Notes: a model not told the origin generated them from the letters alone. A DNA stretch of 41,434 nt from JBCCGE01 sp039029455 (GCA_039029455.1 JBCCGE010000023.1:1-41434); one strand, 5' to 3'. Positions 1 to 9,424 are shown, counted from the first letter of the stretch. Numbers and translations: made by a program.

Positions 1-1
1 C

Positions 2-1057
2 TTGCCGCTGACGATTCGCTCGACCCTGACGCCACTGTTCGGTCGCAGTCTTGAAGGCACGCTGGGCCACATCGTCGATATAACTGCGGTGGTCGCCACT
101 ATTCTGGGGATATCGCAAACCATCGGTCTGGGACTCACTTCCTTTGCGTCCGGAATCTACAACATTACCGGATTCGAATGGCTGGTTACAGAGGGCGAAC
201 CGACGACAGGTGCACTGCTGATCGCTCTTGCAGTGGTCATGGTCTGCTCTACCCTTTCTGCGCTTTCGGGTGTCGGCAAAGGCATTAAGTGGCTGAGTAA
301 TCTCAACATGGTCCTGTCTTTCGGATTGTTGGCGTTCTTCCTGATCTTCGGCGCAACACTGTTTGCATTCACTATATTCGCCAAAGGTCTGGTGGACTAC
401 ATCATTCATCTTCCCGCTCTCACCTTCACCGTATTTCCGGCAGAAGGTCCGGGCAGCCCGGGAGAATGGCAGGGCTGGTGGTCCATTTTCTACTGGGCAT
501 GGTGGATTGCATTCGCGCCGTTTGTCGGGATCTTCCTTGCGCGTATTTCACGCAACCGCACGATTAGAGAATTCGTACTCGGTGCGATCGTGGCTCCTTC
601 ACTGATGTGTTTTCTCTGGTTCACCCTGTTGGGTGGAACGGCAATCGACCTCGAACTCAGCGGTGTTGCTGAGGGTCGAATTTATGCCCAGAGCCTGACC
701 GCACAGCTGTACGAAGTTATCAACATCATGTTGTCGTCCGGCCTCGCGACTGTGATGTCGGTGTTGATCGTGATACTGCTTCTTACTTATCTGGTCACAT
801 CAGCTGACTCGGCTGTTCTGGTCGTCAACACGATCAATGCCGGTGGCGAATCAGGTGCTGCAGGTCGGCATCACATCATAATCTGGGGTCTGATTCTGAC
901 GGCAGTTATTGCTGCTCTCCTCCTCGCCGGTGGTCTAAGCGCGGTACAGGCTGCGATGATCGTCGGTGCAGTACCTTTCTCCTTTATGATGATTTTGATG
1001 GGCATTGCGCTAATCAAAGCATTAATCCGCGACGGTATGCGCGCTAAACAAAGCTAG
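2..1057 (+). CDS. BCCT family transporter, C-terminal part (5' truncated by window)
   Basis: C-terminal ~350 residues of a betaine/choline/carnitine-type secondary transporter of the inner membrane, normally ~500-650 residues, so the N-terminal third lies left of the window. The visible part starts in the RS-x-L-x-PLFG...GHIVDI segment typical of the family. Around residues 160-190 it carries the Trp-rich FYWAWWIAFAPFVG signature followed by ARISRNRTIREF, the best family marker (TM8 substrate/ion region of BetP-like proteins). About seven hydrophobic helices follow or precede it. The true start is outside the window, so the first in-frame TTG at base 2 is not a start. Substrate (glycine betaine, choline, carnitine, DMSP) cannot be told from this part. 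A strong terminator follows 20 bases after the stop. Confidence 0.93.
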   Translation: MPLTIRSTLTPLFGRSLEGTLGHIVDITAVVATILGISQTIGLGLTSFASGIYNITGFEWLVTEGEPTTGALLIALAVVMVCSTLSALSGVGKGIKWLSNLNMVLSFGLLAFFLIFGATLFAFTIFAKGLVDYIIHLPALTFTVFPAEGPGSPGEWQGWWSIFYWAWWIAFAPFVGIFLARISRNRTIREFVLGAIVAPSLMCFLWFTLLGGTAIDLELSGVAEGRIYAQSLTAQLYEVINIMLSSGLATVMSVLIVILLLTYLVTSADSAVLVVNTINAGGESGAAGRHHIIIWGLILTAVIAALLLAGGLSAVQAAMIVGAVPFSFMMILMGIALIKALIRDGMRAKQS

Positions 1058-1076
1058 GTATTGCGGTTTTAACTGT

Positions 1077-1108
1077 AAAAGCCCGTTGGTATCCAACGGG
1101 CTTTTTTT
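1077..1108 (+). terminator. Rho-independent terminator, probably bidirectional
   Basis: Perfect 9-bp stem GCCCGTTGG / CCAACGGGC (1081-1089 and 1093-1101) with a TAT loop, followed by seven T on the plus strand. AAAA precedes it, giving TTTT on the minus strand. It ends the BCCT gene and probably also the convergent chromate operon that stops at 1139. Confidence 0.93.
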
Positions 1109-1138
1109 GTCCCTCTACTAAAACCATACAGATCACTT

Positions 1139-1522
1139 TTAGTTCTGCTTCAATTTCAGCCTTATCGGGCCTCTGGCCCGATCCGGGTCTACACCCCGAC
1201 CTTTCTGCATTATTCGAATCCTGCTCTGACGTGACAGCCGGCGAGCGGCCTGTCGAACACGTTCCATTTCGAAACGCCAGTCAGAATCGGGAAAAACGGC
1301 ACGCGCAGCTTCACTTGGACAGATAGTGCTGCCTAACGATCGTTTTTGAAGCAACTCAATAATTGAAGTTTCAATCTCGTGATCAATCTTCTGCAGTCCA
1401 GTACGCTTACATGTTTTTGAGCAGTATTGAATTGACACCCAATCTCTCGCCCACTTTTTGCGCCATTCAATGGTTCGTCCACAGCGGGCGCACCATTTAG
1501 TTTGCCATCTATCAGGATTCAT
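1139..1522 (-). CDS. DUF2256 + DUF3253 two-domain protein
   Basis: 127-residue protein of unknown function. The N-terminal ~42 residues look like DUF2256, a tiny zinc-ribbon-like module: Cys11-x2-Cys14 and Cys34-x3-Cys38, with RKKWARDWVSIQYCS between. Residues ~47-118 resemble DUF3253, a winged-helix-like domain (ICPSEAARAVFPDSDWR...M..VR.AARRL...G.I.I.QKG..VDP). The frame stays open far upstream inside chrA, but the protein should start at the ATG at 1522. That ATG overlaps the chrA stop as TGATG, an arrangement typical of translational coupling, and the extra upstream frame has no family resemblance. Being last in the chromate operon suggests an accessory role, which is inference only. Four cysteines suggest metal binding, also unproven. 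Confidence 0.85.
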   Translation of the reverse strand: MNPDRWQTKWCARCGRTIEWRKKWARDWVSIQYCSKTCKRTGLQKIDHEIETSIIELLQKRSLGSTICPSEAARAVFPDSDWRFEMERVRQAARRLSRQSRIRIMQKGRGVDPDRARGPIRLKLKQN

Positions 1523-2805
1523 CAAATCGGTCCGAGCGCACTCAGTCCTGCTCCCGATAGAGCCGCAATTAAGAGCACGCGAAAAACCGACCAGTGCAAA
1601 CCCATTAGAAGTAATGCCGAAATTAGCGAAAATACCAGAGCGAAAAAATTGATCGTGCCGAGTTGCGGCAGCCAAAGTGAGATCAATCCGAAACGGGTGA
1701 TCTCCACCTGTCCAAACAGCACGTGCATGGCAAACCAAAGCGACAGATGCAGAATGACGCCAACAACCGCTGCGGTTATTGCACTTATCGAAGCTTTTAA
1801 TCTGGGTTGATGACTCAGCCAGGATATATAAGGCGCTCCCGCGAAAATCCACAAAAAACACGGGACAAAGGTCACCCAAACAGCAACGACTGATGCGAGT
1901 ATGGCGACAGTAACGCCCCCTGCCCGGTGTCCTGCAAGATATGCAACAAACTCGGTTACCAGTATCAGCGGACCCGGAGTTGTTTCGGCCAGACCCAGAC
2001 CATCCATCATTTCTCCGGTTGTGAGCCAGCCAAAATCGTTAACGACCGTCTGCGTCATATAGGCCAGAACCGCGTAGGCCCCGCCAAATGTCACCACTGC
2101 AAGTTTGGAAAAAAACTGCGCGATCGAAATCAGCAACTCATTGGGAATCAGCAGTCCAAATACCACAAAGGGTATAGCCCAGATACCACACCAGATCAGA
2201 ATTGTCTTTAACGAAGCTACAAACGATATCCCAACGTTCTCCGCGACGACCTGATCCGACGGTTCAGATTGAGTACTCACAAATCCTGCCAGAGCCGCCA
2301 AAACAACAATCAAGGGAAAGGGTAACCCCATGAAAAATATGCTGACAAATGCAGCTCCGGCTATCCACCAGTACAGTGACCGATTGAGAATGCGATTTGA
2401 AATCTTCAACAAAGCTTCCAGCACAACAGCCAGAACAACTGTCTTGATACCGAAAAATAATCCGGTGACCAAAGGTACATTGCCCAGTGTGGCGTACAGG
2501 TAGGCCAGAACTCCGACTACCAGGGCTCCTGGCAAAACGAACAATAAACCAGCAATCAATCCGCCCGGCGTTCCGTGAATCCTCCATCCTGCCCACGTGG
2601 CCAGCTGCATCGCTTCCGGACCGGGCAGTAACATGCAGAATCCGAGTGCGTTAAGGTAATCCTGCTCGTCAAGCCATTTCTCCTCATCGACCAGCACTCT
2701 ATGCATCAACGCCATTTGCGCAGCGGGGCCTCCAAAAGAGAGTAATCCGACGCGACCAAATACGCGCAACAGTCTGGTCATAGATGGCCTTTCGCCAACA
2801 ATCAC
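1522..2805 (-). CDS. chrA: Chromate transporter ChrA (long, two-domain form)
   Basis: 427-residue inner-membrane protein of the CHR family, which exports chromate. It has the long-chain form of two homologous halves. Each half carries the family FGG motif: VGLLSFGGPAAQMA near residue 20 and LAVVTFGGAYAVLAYMT near residue 240. Typical sequences follow (GFCMLLPGPEAMQLATWAGWR in the first half, ETTPGPLILVTEFVAYLAG in the second). About ten hydrophobic helices are visible. The start is a GTG at 2805 overlapping the stop of the rhodanese-ChrB gene as GTGA; an ATG at 2781 (MTRLLRVFG) is an alternative that matches many homologues' N-terminus. Middle gene of a three-gene overlapping operon. Family function is well established; actual chromate specificity here is inferred. 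Confidence 0.93.
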   Translation of the reverse strand: MIVGERPSMTRLLRVFGRVGLLSFGGPAAQMALMHRVLVDEEKWLDEQDYLNALGFCMLLPGPEAMQLATWAGWRIHGTPGGLIAGLLFVLPGALVVGVLAYLYATLGNVPLVTGLFFGIKTVVLAVVLEALLKISNRILNRSLYWWIAGAAFVSIFFMGLPFPLIVVLAALAGFVSTQSEPSDQVVAENVGISFVASLKTILIWCGIWAIPFVVFGLLIPNELLISIAQFFSKLAVVTFGGAYAVLAYMTQTVVNDFGWLTTGEMMDGLGLAETTPGPLILVTEFVAYLAGHRAGGVTVAILASVVAVWVTFVPCFLWIFAGAPYISWLSHQPRLKASISAITAAVVGVILHLSLWFAMHVLFGQVEITRFGLISLWLPQLGTINFFALVFSLISALLLMGLHWSVFRVLLIAALSGAGLSALGPI

Positions 2806-3617
2806 TTGCTGCGCTCCTTCACTGGCCAGTCATGATTTTCGTCCATCGCATCTCTACACCATCGATACAGCGCATCGTATATGGGCATGCAGGCGTCCAG
2901 CTGCTCCAGATCGTCACGATACATCCGCGACATCCCGAGCGAGACCGCGAGCAAACCGGCCGATTGAGGGGAAAGGTCATGTTGGTTGATGTCCGCACCT
3001 CTGACAACTACCGCAAGCTCTTTCAATGCTGGAAACTCCAGATTGAATTCCTCAATCATGGTGTCGAAAGTGCATCTGTCGACACGATGAGTCCAGAACC
3101 CTTGATCCATATCGAACGGTTCTGCTCCGAAACGTTCGGCGACATCGAAGACATCCGCCGGTGGAACAAACAGAAAGGTCGCAGCAGGGTCCACAAACCT
3201 GCGGATTAACCATGGACATGCAATTCGATCAATCTTTGGTCGGTGTCTTGTGACCCAAAGACCCGTCTGTTTGCCTTCCCTAGTCAGTTTTCCTGATGGA
3301 ATCATCGGGTAACCGCTGTCACGCCAGGCGAAATGTCCACCCAGCAGGGTCTCCGCTTTGACACCCCGTGCGCGCAGCAGCGCTGCCGCTCCCTGGCTGA
3401 TTTTCTTGCCTTTTTGACAATAGACAACAACAGAGCGATCCGGGAACTCAGAAACCATCGCATCAATATCGTTGAATCCAAAGCGACGTGATGACGGAAT
3501 GACTCTGGGATCGTCATCAAAATCCGCATCGATCCGTAAATCAACTATTGCCGGGCAATGGGCTGTTCCGACTAATCGGTAAAGTTGGGCGGAAGTTATT
3601 TCGGTTGGTGCAGGCAT
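2802..3617 (-). CDS. chrB: Rhodanese-ChrB fusion, chromate resistance protein
   Basis: 271-residue two-domain protein. Residues ~8-108 form a rhodanese-like domain with the active-site loop VVVYCQKGKK (Cys67) and the C-terminal LLGGHFAWRDSGYP typical of the fold. Residues ~118-262 match the ChrB C-terminal (Chrome_Resist) domain: WVTRHRPKIDRIACPWLIRRFVDP..., then FDTMIEEF and HDLSPQSAGL...S. The ChrB N-terminal DNA-binding-type domain is absent, replaced by rhodanese. There is no signal peptide, so it is probably cytoplasmic. A strong Shine-Dalgarno AAGGAGGA (3624-3631) sits 6 nt before the ATG, fixing the start. First gene of the operon; its stop overlaps the chrA start. It probably acts in chromate sensing or reduction alongside ChrA; the rhodanese sulfur chemistry is unproven. 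Confidence 0.9.
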   Translation of the reverse strand: MPAPTEITSAQLYRLVGTAHCPAIVDLRIDADFDDDPRVIPSSRRFGFNDIDAMVSEFPDRSVVVYCQKGKKISQGAAALLRARGVKAETLLGGHFAWRDSGYPMIPSGKLTREGKQTGLWVTRHRPKIDRIACPWLIRRFVDPAATFLFVPPADVFDVAERFGAEPFDMDQGFWTHRVDRCTFDTMIEEFNLEFPALKELAVVVRGADINQHDLSPQSAGLLAVSLGMSRMYRDDLEQLDACMPIYDALYRWCRDAMDENHDWPVKERSK

Positions 3618-4008
3618 ATCGCATCCTCCTTGTTAAAGGTTAAACAGGTTTGATTGGATGCGAAACTTGGGCTGGCGCCTCACGGGGTGTTCGCGACCCC
3701 ATAACACAATAGTGCCGCAGACACTAAAGGGTGTCAACGAAACTGTCCATCACGCGTTATTGAGAACGCTGGCATTTTGCCTCTTTTATCGTCGGTATCA
3801 TCTCAGGCACGAGTCTCTTCCGCACCATGAAAGCAGCGCCTGTGACATTTGACCTTTCGCATCGCAAGCAGTCGTATCCGACGTAATTTAAAACTAACCG
3901 GGAGTTATGTAATCGTTAAGTCATGCAACGATATTCTGCTGTATCACCCTCCGCAAATCCGTTATCGTTCGATTTGATCAATCCATGACTCGGTAACCGT
4001 TACGCGAT
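3618..4008. other. Divergent intergenic region, chrB / mscS
   Basis: 391 bases with no convincing gene. It holds the chrB ribosome site and promoter candidate on the minus side and the leader of the MscS gene on the plus side. A short open frame at 3658-3852 has no recognisable content. Confidence 0.7.
3709..3737 (-). promoter_or_regulatory. Candidate sigma-70 promoter of the chrB-chrA operon
   Basis: On the minus strand, TTGACA (3737-3732, perfect -35) is followed after 17 bases by CACTAT (3714-3709, 3/6 to the -10 consensus). The start of transcription would lie near 3702, giving a leader of about 85 nt before the chrB ATG. The -10 match is weak, so this is only a candidate. Confidence 0.35.
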
Positions 4009-6285
4009 ATGAAAGCATTCAAAACCATTGTCTTCTCAATAGGCGTTCTTCTATGCATGCCGCTGTTCGCGCAATCCGGTCTCTTGCCCGAGTTGACCGG
4101 TGACGAAGCCAAGATACAAAGTCATGATCTGACAAGCAGTCCGGAAACGGTAAACGACATGGTTGCGCGGCTTTCGGATAAAGAAGTGCGCAGTCTCTTA
4201 CTGGATTACCTCTTGTCCAAATCCGACACTGACGTCACAAATGAGGACCAGAATATTCTGCAATTTCTGTCGAGTTCGTTTGCTGGTATTTCCCGGCAGG
4301 TGCAGACCGCTGTAAATCGACTGCCGACCCTGAGTGAAAAGCAGTTACTAAGCTTCTCAAATTTTAGCGCATCGGAGTCACCGACCGGATACATGCAGTT
4401 TTTCGGTCTTTTTCTGCTTGCGATTTTGCTCGCAGTCGCCGCAGAGAAGTTAACGACCGCGGCGGCGCGCAGCTGGCGGCAGCAAATCAATAACCACGAA
4501 ACGCCCGAGACACTCGGACAGAATCTCAAACTGCTGCTAATGCGGTTCACTCTGGATATTTCAGGACTTGTCGTCTTTTTTATCGTCGCTTCAATACTGT
4601 TAGAACAGTTTTTCGATGGCATAAAACTGCAAGGGGCGGAAATCATTCTGGTCTATCTGGTTACGCTGCCGCGTGCGACTGGTGCTATTTCGAGGTTCCT
4701 GATCGCGCCACATCGACCAGAACTTCGACTGATTCATACCGACGATCACTCGGCAAAGTATCTCTATCGACACCAAATTCAGCTGATAGCCCTACTGGGA
4801 TTCACCGTTGGTATTGTGGCATTCAATGAAATCAACGGTATTCCAATGGGTGATACTCGTCTCGGTTTCTGGCTGAATCTGTCAATCCATCTGTATTTCA
4901 TCTACGTCGTGTGGATGACCCGTGACGGATTGTCACAAATGCTCATTGGTCGTGATCAGGATGTCACCCCAGGCGAATTGCGGATTGCCCGCTGGTACCC
5001 CGGATCCCTGATTGCGCTGAGCGTTATTATGTGGATTGTTGTTGAGATGATTGTTGCCAACGGTCGATTCGACATCATCGAAGGGTTCATCCACCTTTGG
5101 ACCATTCTCATTCTGTCGTACGCGCCGGTTTTTGATACTGCAATCCGAGGAATGGTCAGGCACCTCGTCAAGCCGATGGAGGGCGAGGGGCTGGTTGCCG
5201 AACGGGCTTATGAATCAACCAAACGGAGCTACATTCGTATTGGTCGGCTAATCGCGTTTGCTATTGTTGTCGTAATCATCTCCGACATGTGGAATATTGA
5301 TTTTGACAATCTCGCCGGTGCTGGACTTGGTGTCCAGGCCGCCGCGCTGTTCATCGAGTTTCTGATCATCATCGCTGGCGGCTATCTTCTCGGCGAGATC
5401 ATTACGCTCTGGATAAATCGCAAGCTCGCAGATGAGCAGACCGCAGCGGGCATCGATCTTCAGGAAGAAGAAATTGGAGGCGAAGGTGGAGGTGCAGGCA
5501 GTTCCAGACTGTCGACCATACTGCCTCTGATCCGGATAACGTCTCAAGTCATTATCTTCATCATGACGGTGCTGATTGCACTTAGTCATGTCGGCATCAA
5601 TATTACGCCACTTCTGGCCGGTGCAGGTATAGCCGGTATCGCGATCGGTTTTGGCGCGCAAAAACTCGTGACCGATATTGTTTCGGGAATTTTCTTTCTG
5701 ATTGACGATGCCTTTCGCGCAGGCGAGTACGTGGACGTGGAAGGTACTGTTGGCACTGTGGAAAAGATATCTCTTCGATCAATGCAGCTGCGTCATCACC
5801 GTGGACATGTGCACACAATACCCTACGGTCAGATTCCAAAAATCACAAATTACTCTCGTGACTGGGTGATCATGAAGTTACGGTTCACGGTTCCGTTCGA
5901 TACCGATCTGACCAAAGTGAAGAAAATTTTTAAGCAGATCGGGGCCGAGATGATGGAATTTCCTGAGTTCGCCGACGATTTCATTCAGCCGTTTAAATCT
6001 CAGGGAGTACTTGAAGTGGATGATGTCGGTATTGTGGTGCGCGGTAAATTTATGGCCAAGCCAGGCAAACAGTTTATGCTTCGCAAGGAGATCTATCAGC
6101 GTGTACAAAAAGCATTTGATGAGAACGGCCTGCAGTTCGCGCGCAAAGAAGTTCGTGTTCGACTGGATGAAGCTCCCAGCCGCGAGTTAACCGAAGATGA
6201 GAAAAAAACCATCGCCGGAGCAGCATCCGACGCAATTGTTGAAAAACCCGCAGCCGATGGCAAACAAAAGTCTGACCCGATCTGA
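4009..6285 (+). CDS. Large MscS-family mechanosensitive ion channel
   Basis: 758-residue membrane protein. It begins with a signal-peptide-like segment (MKAFKTIVFSIGVLLCMPLFAQS) and a ~100-residue periplasmic region, then about ten hydrophobic helices from residue ~125 to ~555. The MscS core lies at ~530-690. The pore-lining helix is ITPLLAGAGIAGIAIGFGAQ followed by KLVTDIVSGIFFLIDDAFRAGEYVDV. The beta domain follows (GTVEKISLRSMQLRHHRGHVHTIPYGQI). It is much longer than E. coli MscS (~286 residues) and resembles the multi-helix MscK/YbdG-type relatives in layout. Expected role: release of solutes on hypo-osmotic shock. It is alone in its transcription unit, convergent with the RND operon, with only 31 bases between the stops. 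The C-terminal ~40 residues are charged and likely disordered. Confidence 0.92.
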   Translation: MKAFKTIVFSIGVLLCMPLFAQSGLLPELTGDEAKIQSHDLTSSPETVNDMVARLSDKEVRSLLLDYLLSKSDTDVTNEDQNILQFLSSSFAGISRQVQTAVNRLPTLSEKQLLSFSNFSASESPTGYMQFFGLFLLAILLAVAAEKLTTAAARSWRQQINNHETPETLGQNLKLLLMRFTLDISGLVVFFIVASILLEQFFDGIKLQGAEIILVYLVTLPRATGAISRFLIAPHRPELRLIHTDDHSAKYLYRHQIQLIALLGFTVGIVAFNEINGIPMGDTRLGFWLNLSIHLYFIYVVWMTRDGLSQMLIGRDQDVTPGELRIARWYPGSLIALSVIMWIVVEMIVANGRFDIIEGFIHLWTILILSYAPVFDTAIRGMVRHLVKPMEGEGLVAERAYESTKRSYIRIGRLIAFAIVVVIISDMWNIDFDNLAGAGLGVQAAALFIEFLIIIAGGYLLGEIITLWINRKLADEQTAAGIDLQEEEIGGEGGGAGSSRLSTILPLIRITSQVIIFIMTVLIALSHVGINITPLLAGAGIAGIAIGFGAQKLVTDIVSGIFFLIDDAFRAGEYVDVEGTVGTVEKISLRSMQLRHHRGHVHTIPYGQIPKITNYSRDWVIMKLRFTVPFDTDLTKVKKIFKQIGAEMMEFPEFADDFIQPFKSQGVLEVDDVGIVVRGKFMAKPGKQFMLRKEIYQRVQKAFDENGLQFARKEVRVRLDEAPSRELTEDEKKTIAGAASDAIVEKPAADGKQKSDPI

Positions 6286-6316
6286 ATCAAACTGCAGTCA
6301 GACGGAACCAATCCAC

Positions 6317-9300
6317 CTACTTCGAAAATTTAACTCGGAAAAACAGCGAATAAAGCACCGGCACAAACAATAGCGTCAGAAGTGTCGCAAACAGCAGACC
6401 GAACATGATGGTAACCGCCATGGTCTCGAACATAGGGTCGCGACTGATCCATAGAGGCAACATGCCGCCAATAGTCGTCGCTGTGGTCAGCAGAATTGGG
6501 CGCAATCTCTGTTTACACGCCGAATAGACCGCTTCCTGTGGTGACAAACCATTTTCTTCAATTTCTATCTTGATCCGATCCAGCAGAACGATGGCATTGT
6601 TTATAACAATTCCTGACAGAGAAATAATGCCAAGAATAGTGAAAAAACCAAACACTGAATTTGCGATAAGCAAACCGTAGGTCACACCGACCAGACCCAA
6701 TGGAATGGTAAGCAATATAAGCAGCGGACTGCGGACGCTGTTGAACTGGGTTACAAGAAGCAGAAATATCAGCATGCCTGCGATTGGCAACTTATCTGCA
6801 ATTGCCTGGTTGGCATCCCCCGATGTCTCTGACTCACCGCCCAGTTCATAGGAAATTTTATCTGGCCATGTATCCGCGTATTGCTCAAGCCAGGGCAGGA
6901 AGCTCTCATTAACATCGGTGGCAGTCACCCCCGGCAAAAGCTGCGCCTGGGCGGCTATCGTCAGATTTCTGTTTCTTCGTTTGATGATCCCGGGTTGCCA
7001 TGCAATTTCGAGATCGGCCACCTGACTGAGCGGCACACCCTGATTACTGCTCTGAGAGTAGATGGTTAGACTCGACAACTTTTCCACGTCCTGCCGATCC
7101 GACGCGACCGATCGCATAGTAACCGGGATCAAATCTTCACCTTCACGAAACTGAGTAAGTTCAATACCGGACAGACCGGATTGGAGCGATACCGCAATAT
7201 CCTGGTTAGAGACACCTGCACGACGCGCCCGGTCCTGGTCCACGTTAATCAAGAGCTTCTTACTCCGCGGACCCCAGTCATCGGTCACCGAGAGTATCCC
7301 GGTGGTCTGCACCAGCTTGTCTTTAACCGTGTTAATAATTTCGTACAGCGCATCGATATCTTTTCCGGACACCCTGACTTCGATCGGATAGGGAATTGGC
7401 GTCCCGTTTTCGAGTTTACTTAACTGAATATCAAGATCAGGATGCACCTGACGGGCATAGCCCCTGACACGCCGAATCATCTCCGGAATCACCAGATGAT
7501 CTGTAGTGTTCATTAAAACCGATATTGATCCCGGTTCGTTGGCACCTGGGTCCAGCGCGAGGGTATACCGGGGCGCACTTTCCCCGATCCACATGGCCCA
7601 ACTAACTACTCCGGGTTCAGGCGTAACATCACTGTCGCCAGCCACATGATCGTGCGTAGCCGCCATCATTTCGAGCCGAATGAAGTTCTCGATATCCTTG
7701 CCCACGGCGCGTGTCGTTTCAATTGCGGTGCCACGCGGCATTGTTAATGTGCCGGTTATCACGGGATCTGTTTTCGGTGGAATGAACACACTCGGCACAA
7801 ATTGCAGCGCCCAGATGGCGCTGTAGAAAATAGCGCCGGTTAACACTAGAAAAATAGTGCGATTGCGCACTGCAAAGGTTAGAAAGCCCTGATAGACGCG
7901 ATACAACAATGAATCGTATGTGGGTGCTTTCGCACCTGACTTGACTTTCAGGAAAGTAATCGTCAACAGCGGAATAAACGAAAGTGCCAGAAACCATGAG
8001 CACAACAACGCAATGCTTACGACTTTAAAGATGTCAGCGGTGTATTCACCGACCGCAGACTCAGCCAGAAAAATAGGCAGAAACGCCGCGGCGGTAGTCA
8101 ATGAAGACGTCAGCAGAGGCATCGCCATTTCACGGCCGGCTGCAACCGCGGCGTCAACGGCATTTTCTCCACCTTCCCGTTTCACCAGAATCGATTCTGC
8201 GATCACAATCGCATTATCAACCAGCAGGCCCAGAGAAATAATCAGCGCCGCAAGAGAGATCTGGTTGATGGTGATTCCTAGCAGATTCATCACCATCAAA
8301 GCGCTGAAAATCGTAAACGGCACCAGCATGCCGACAATCAGTCCCGTACGCAGACCAAGAAATACCAGCATCACCGCAACCACGATAATGATGGCCTGCA
8401 GAAGATTGCTCATGAAGCTGTTGACTGCCCGGTCCACTAACAGCGACTCAAGATAAACCGGATGCAGTGCAATCCCGTACGGATAGGAGGCTTCAATATC
8501 GGGCATCAGGGACTGAAGCGTAGTGCCCAATTCCAGAATGTTACCGCCTTCTCGCAGCGAAATTGCGAGAATCAGCGCATCGATTCCCTTATAGGACGCA
8601 AAGCCGTCCGGTGGGTCGACATAATCCCGATACACGCTGGCGATATCTTCGAGATAGACGATGCGATTGCTGTCCGGAATCTGGATAACAGTTCGCTTGA
8701 GGTCGGTAAGGCTTTCAAAATTTCCCGAAGGCTCCAGCGTAATACGTTCGGTTCCTGTCAGGATGCTGCCGCCGCCCTGAATAATATTGACGCCAGCGAG
8801 AATCTGCGAAAGCTGTTGCGGAGATACCCCCAACTCCCTCAGTTTCGCGTGGTTGTATTCGACAAAAATCTCCTCATCCTGCACACCCTGGATTTCGACC
8901 TTGGCCACGTCATTCAATCGGAGTAGCTCGTCGCGAATATCGTCAGCGATATCCTTGAGTTCCGCAAAACTGTATCCTTCTCCCGTGAGCGCGTAGACAC
9001 TGCCAAATACGTCACCATACTCGTCGTTAACATTGGGTCCTCGGATACCGTCGGGTAGTCCCTGAACCGCATCGATCTTGCGACGTAACTTATCGAATAT
9101 CGGCCGCATATCGGTATAGCTTTCCTTGAAGTTTGCGGTGACGAACGAAAAGCCGGGCGTTGATTCACTGACCACATTGTCCAGCTCGGGCATTTCCTTG
9201 ACCGCCTGCTCAATCTTGTCGGTCACCAGATTCTCAACTCGCGAGGGACTGGCACCCGGAAACTGGGTTGAAATGACAGCCGCACGGATAGTGAATCCCG

Positions 9301-9418
9301 GATCCTGCTTTTTCGGCAGACCGAAATACGAAATGATGCCGTAGATTGCAACCAGCATTACAACGGTATATACCGTCACCCGGTTTCTGGTCGCAGGCCC
9401 TGTAATATTGATCATCAT
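6317..9418 (-). CDS. RND efflux transporter permease subunit (HAE1/AcrB-like)
   Basis: 1033-residue inner-membrane proton-driven efflux pump with the usual RND layout: TM1 (VTVYTVVMLVAIYGIISYFGLPKKQDP), a large periplasmic loop, TM2-6 around 335-480, second loop, TM8-12 at ~880-1025. The PGASPSRVENLVTDKIE stretch is typical of the porter domain. TM4 reads ISLGLLVDNAIVIAES, so the AcrB Asp407-Asp408 pair is Asp401-Asn402. TM10 reads SLSGIVINNAIVLLD, with Asn where AcrB has Lys940. This is a known variant of the relay, not a sign of decay. Last gene of a three-gene operon, 6 bases after the adaptor gene. Substrate unknown. Confidence 0.94.
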   Translation of the reverse strand: MMINITGPATRNRVTVYTVVMLVAIYGIISYFGLPKKQDPGFTIRAAVISTQFPGASPSRVENLVTDKIEQAVKEMPELDNVVSESTPGFSFVTANFKESYTDMRPIFDKLRRKIDAVQGLPDGIRGPNVNDEYGDVFGSVYALTGEGYSFAELKDIADDIRDELLRLNDVAKVEIQGVQDEEIFVEYNHAKLRELGVSPQQLSQILAGVNIIQGGGSILTGTERITLEPSGNFESLTDLKRTVIQIPDSNRIVYLEDIASVYRDYVDPPDGFASYKGIDALILAISLREGGNILELGTTLQSLMPDIEASYPYGIALHPVYLESLLVDRAVNSFMSNLLQAIIIVVAVMLVFLGLRTGLIVGMLVPFTIFSALMVMNLLGITINQISLAALIISLGLLVDNAIVIAESILVKREGGENAVDAAVAAGREMAMPLLTSSLTTAAAFLPIFLAESAVGEYTADIFKVVSIALLCSWFLALSFIPLLTITFLKVKSGAKAPTYDSLLYRVYQGFLTFAVRNRTIFLVLTGAIFYSAIWALQFVPSVFIPPKTDPVITGTLTMPRGTAIETTRAVGKDIENFIRLEMMAATHDHVAGDSDVTPEPGVVSWAMWIGESAPRYTLALDPGANEPGSISVLMNTTDHLVIPEMIRRVRGYARQVHPDLDIQLSKLENGTPIPYPIEVRVSGKDIDALYEIINTVKDKLVQTTGILSVTDDWGPRSKKLLINVDQDRARRAGVSNQDIAVSLQSGLSGIELTQFREGEDLIPVTMRSVASDRQDVEKLSSLTIYSQSSNQGVPLSQVADLEIAWQPGIIKRRNRNLTIAAQAQLLPGVTATDVNESFLPWLEQYADTWPDKISYELGGESETSGDANQAIADKLPIAGMLIFLLLVTQFNSVRSPLLILLTIPLGLVGVTYGLLIANSVFGFFTILGIISLSGIVINNAIVLLDRIKIEIEENGLSPQEAVYSACKQRLRPILLTTATTIGGMLPLWISRDPMFETMAVTIMFGLLFATLLTLLFVPVLYSLFFRVKFSK

Positions 9419-9424
9419 CGGGCG

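Noticed and set aside
1525..1879. N-terminal extension of the DUF2256-DUF3253 protein into chrA
   Set aside because: The extension lies entirely antiphase within chrA coding sequence; the DUF2256 domain starts right at the ATG at 1522 overlapping the chrA stop.
3658..3852. Small plus-strand gene in the chrB-mscS gap
   Set aside because: No ribosome site, no conserved-looking sequence, and it overlaps the chrB promoter and leader.
7920..8456. 178-codon plus-strand frame opposite the RND permease gene
   Set aside because: Antisense to the conserved TM2-TM6 region of the permease; Ser/Thr/Ile-rich shadow.
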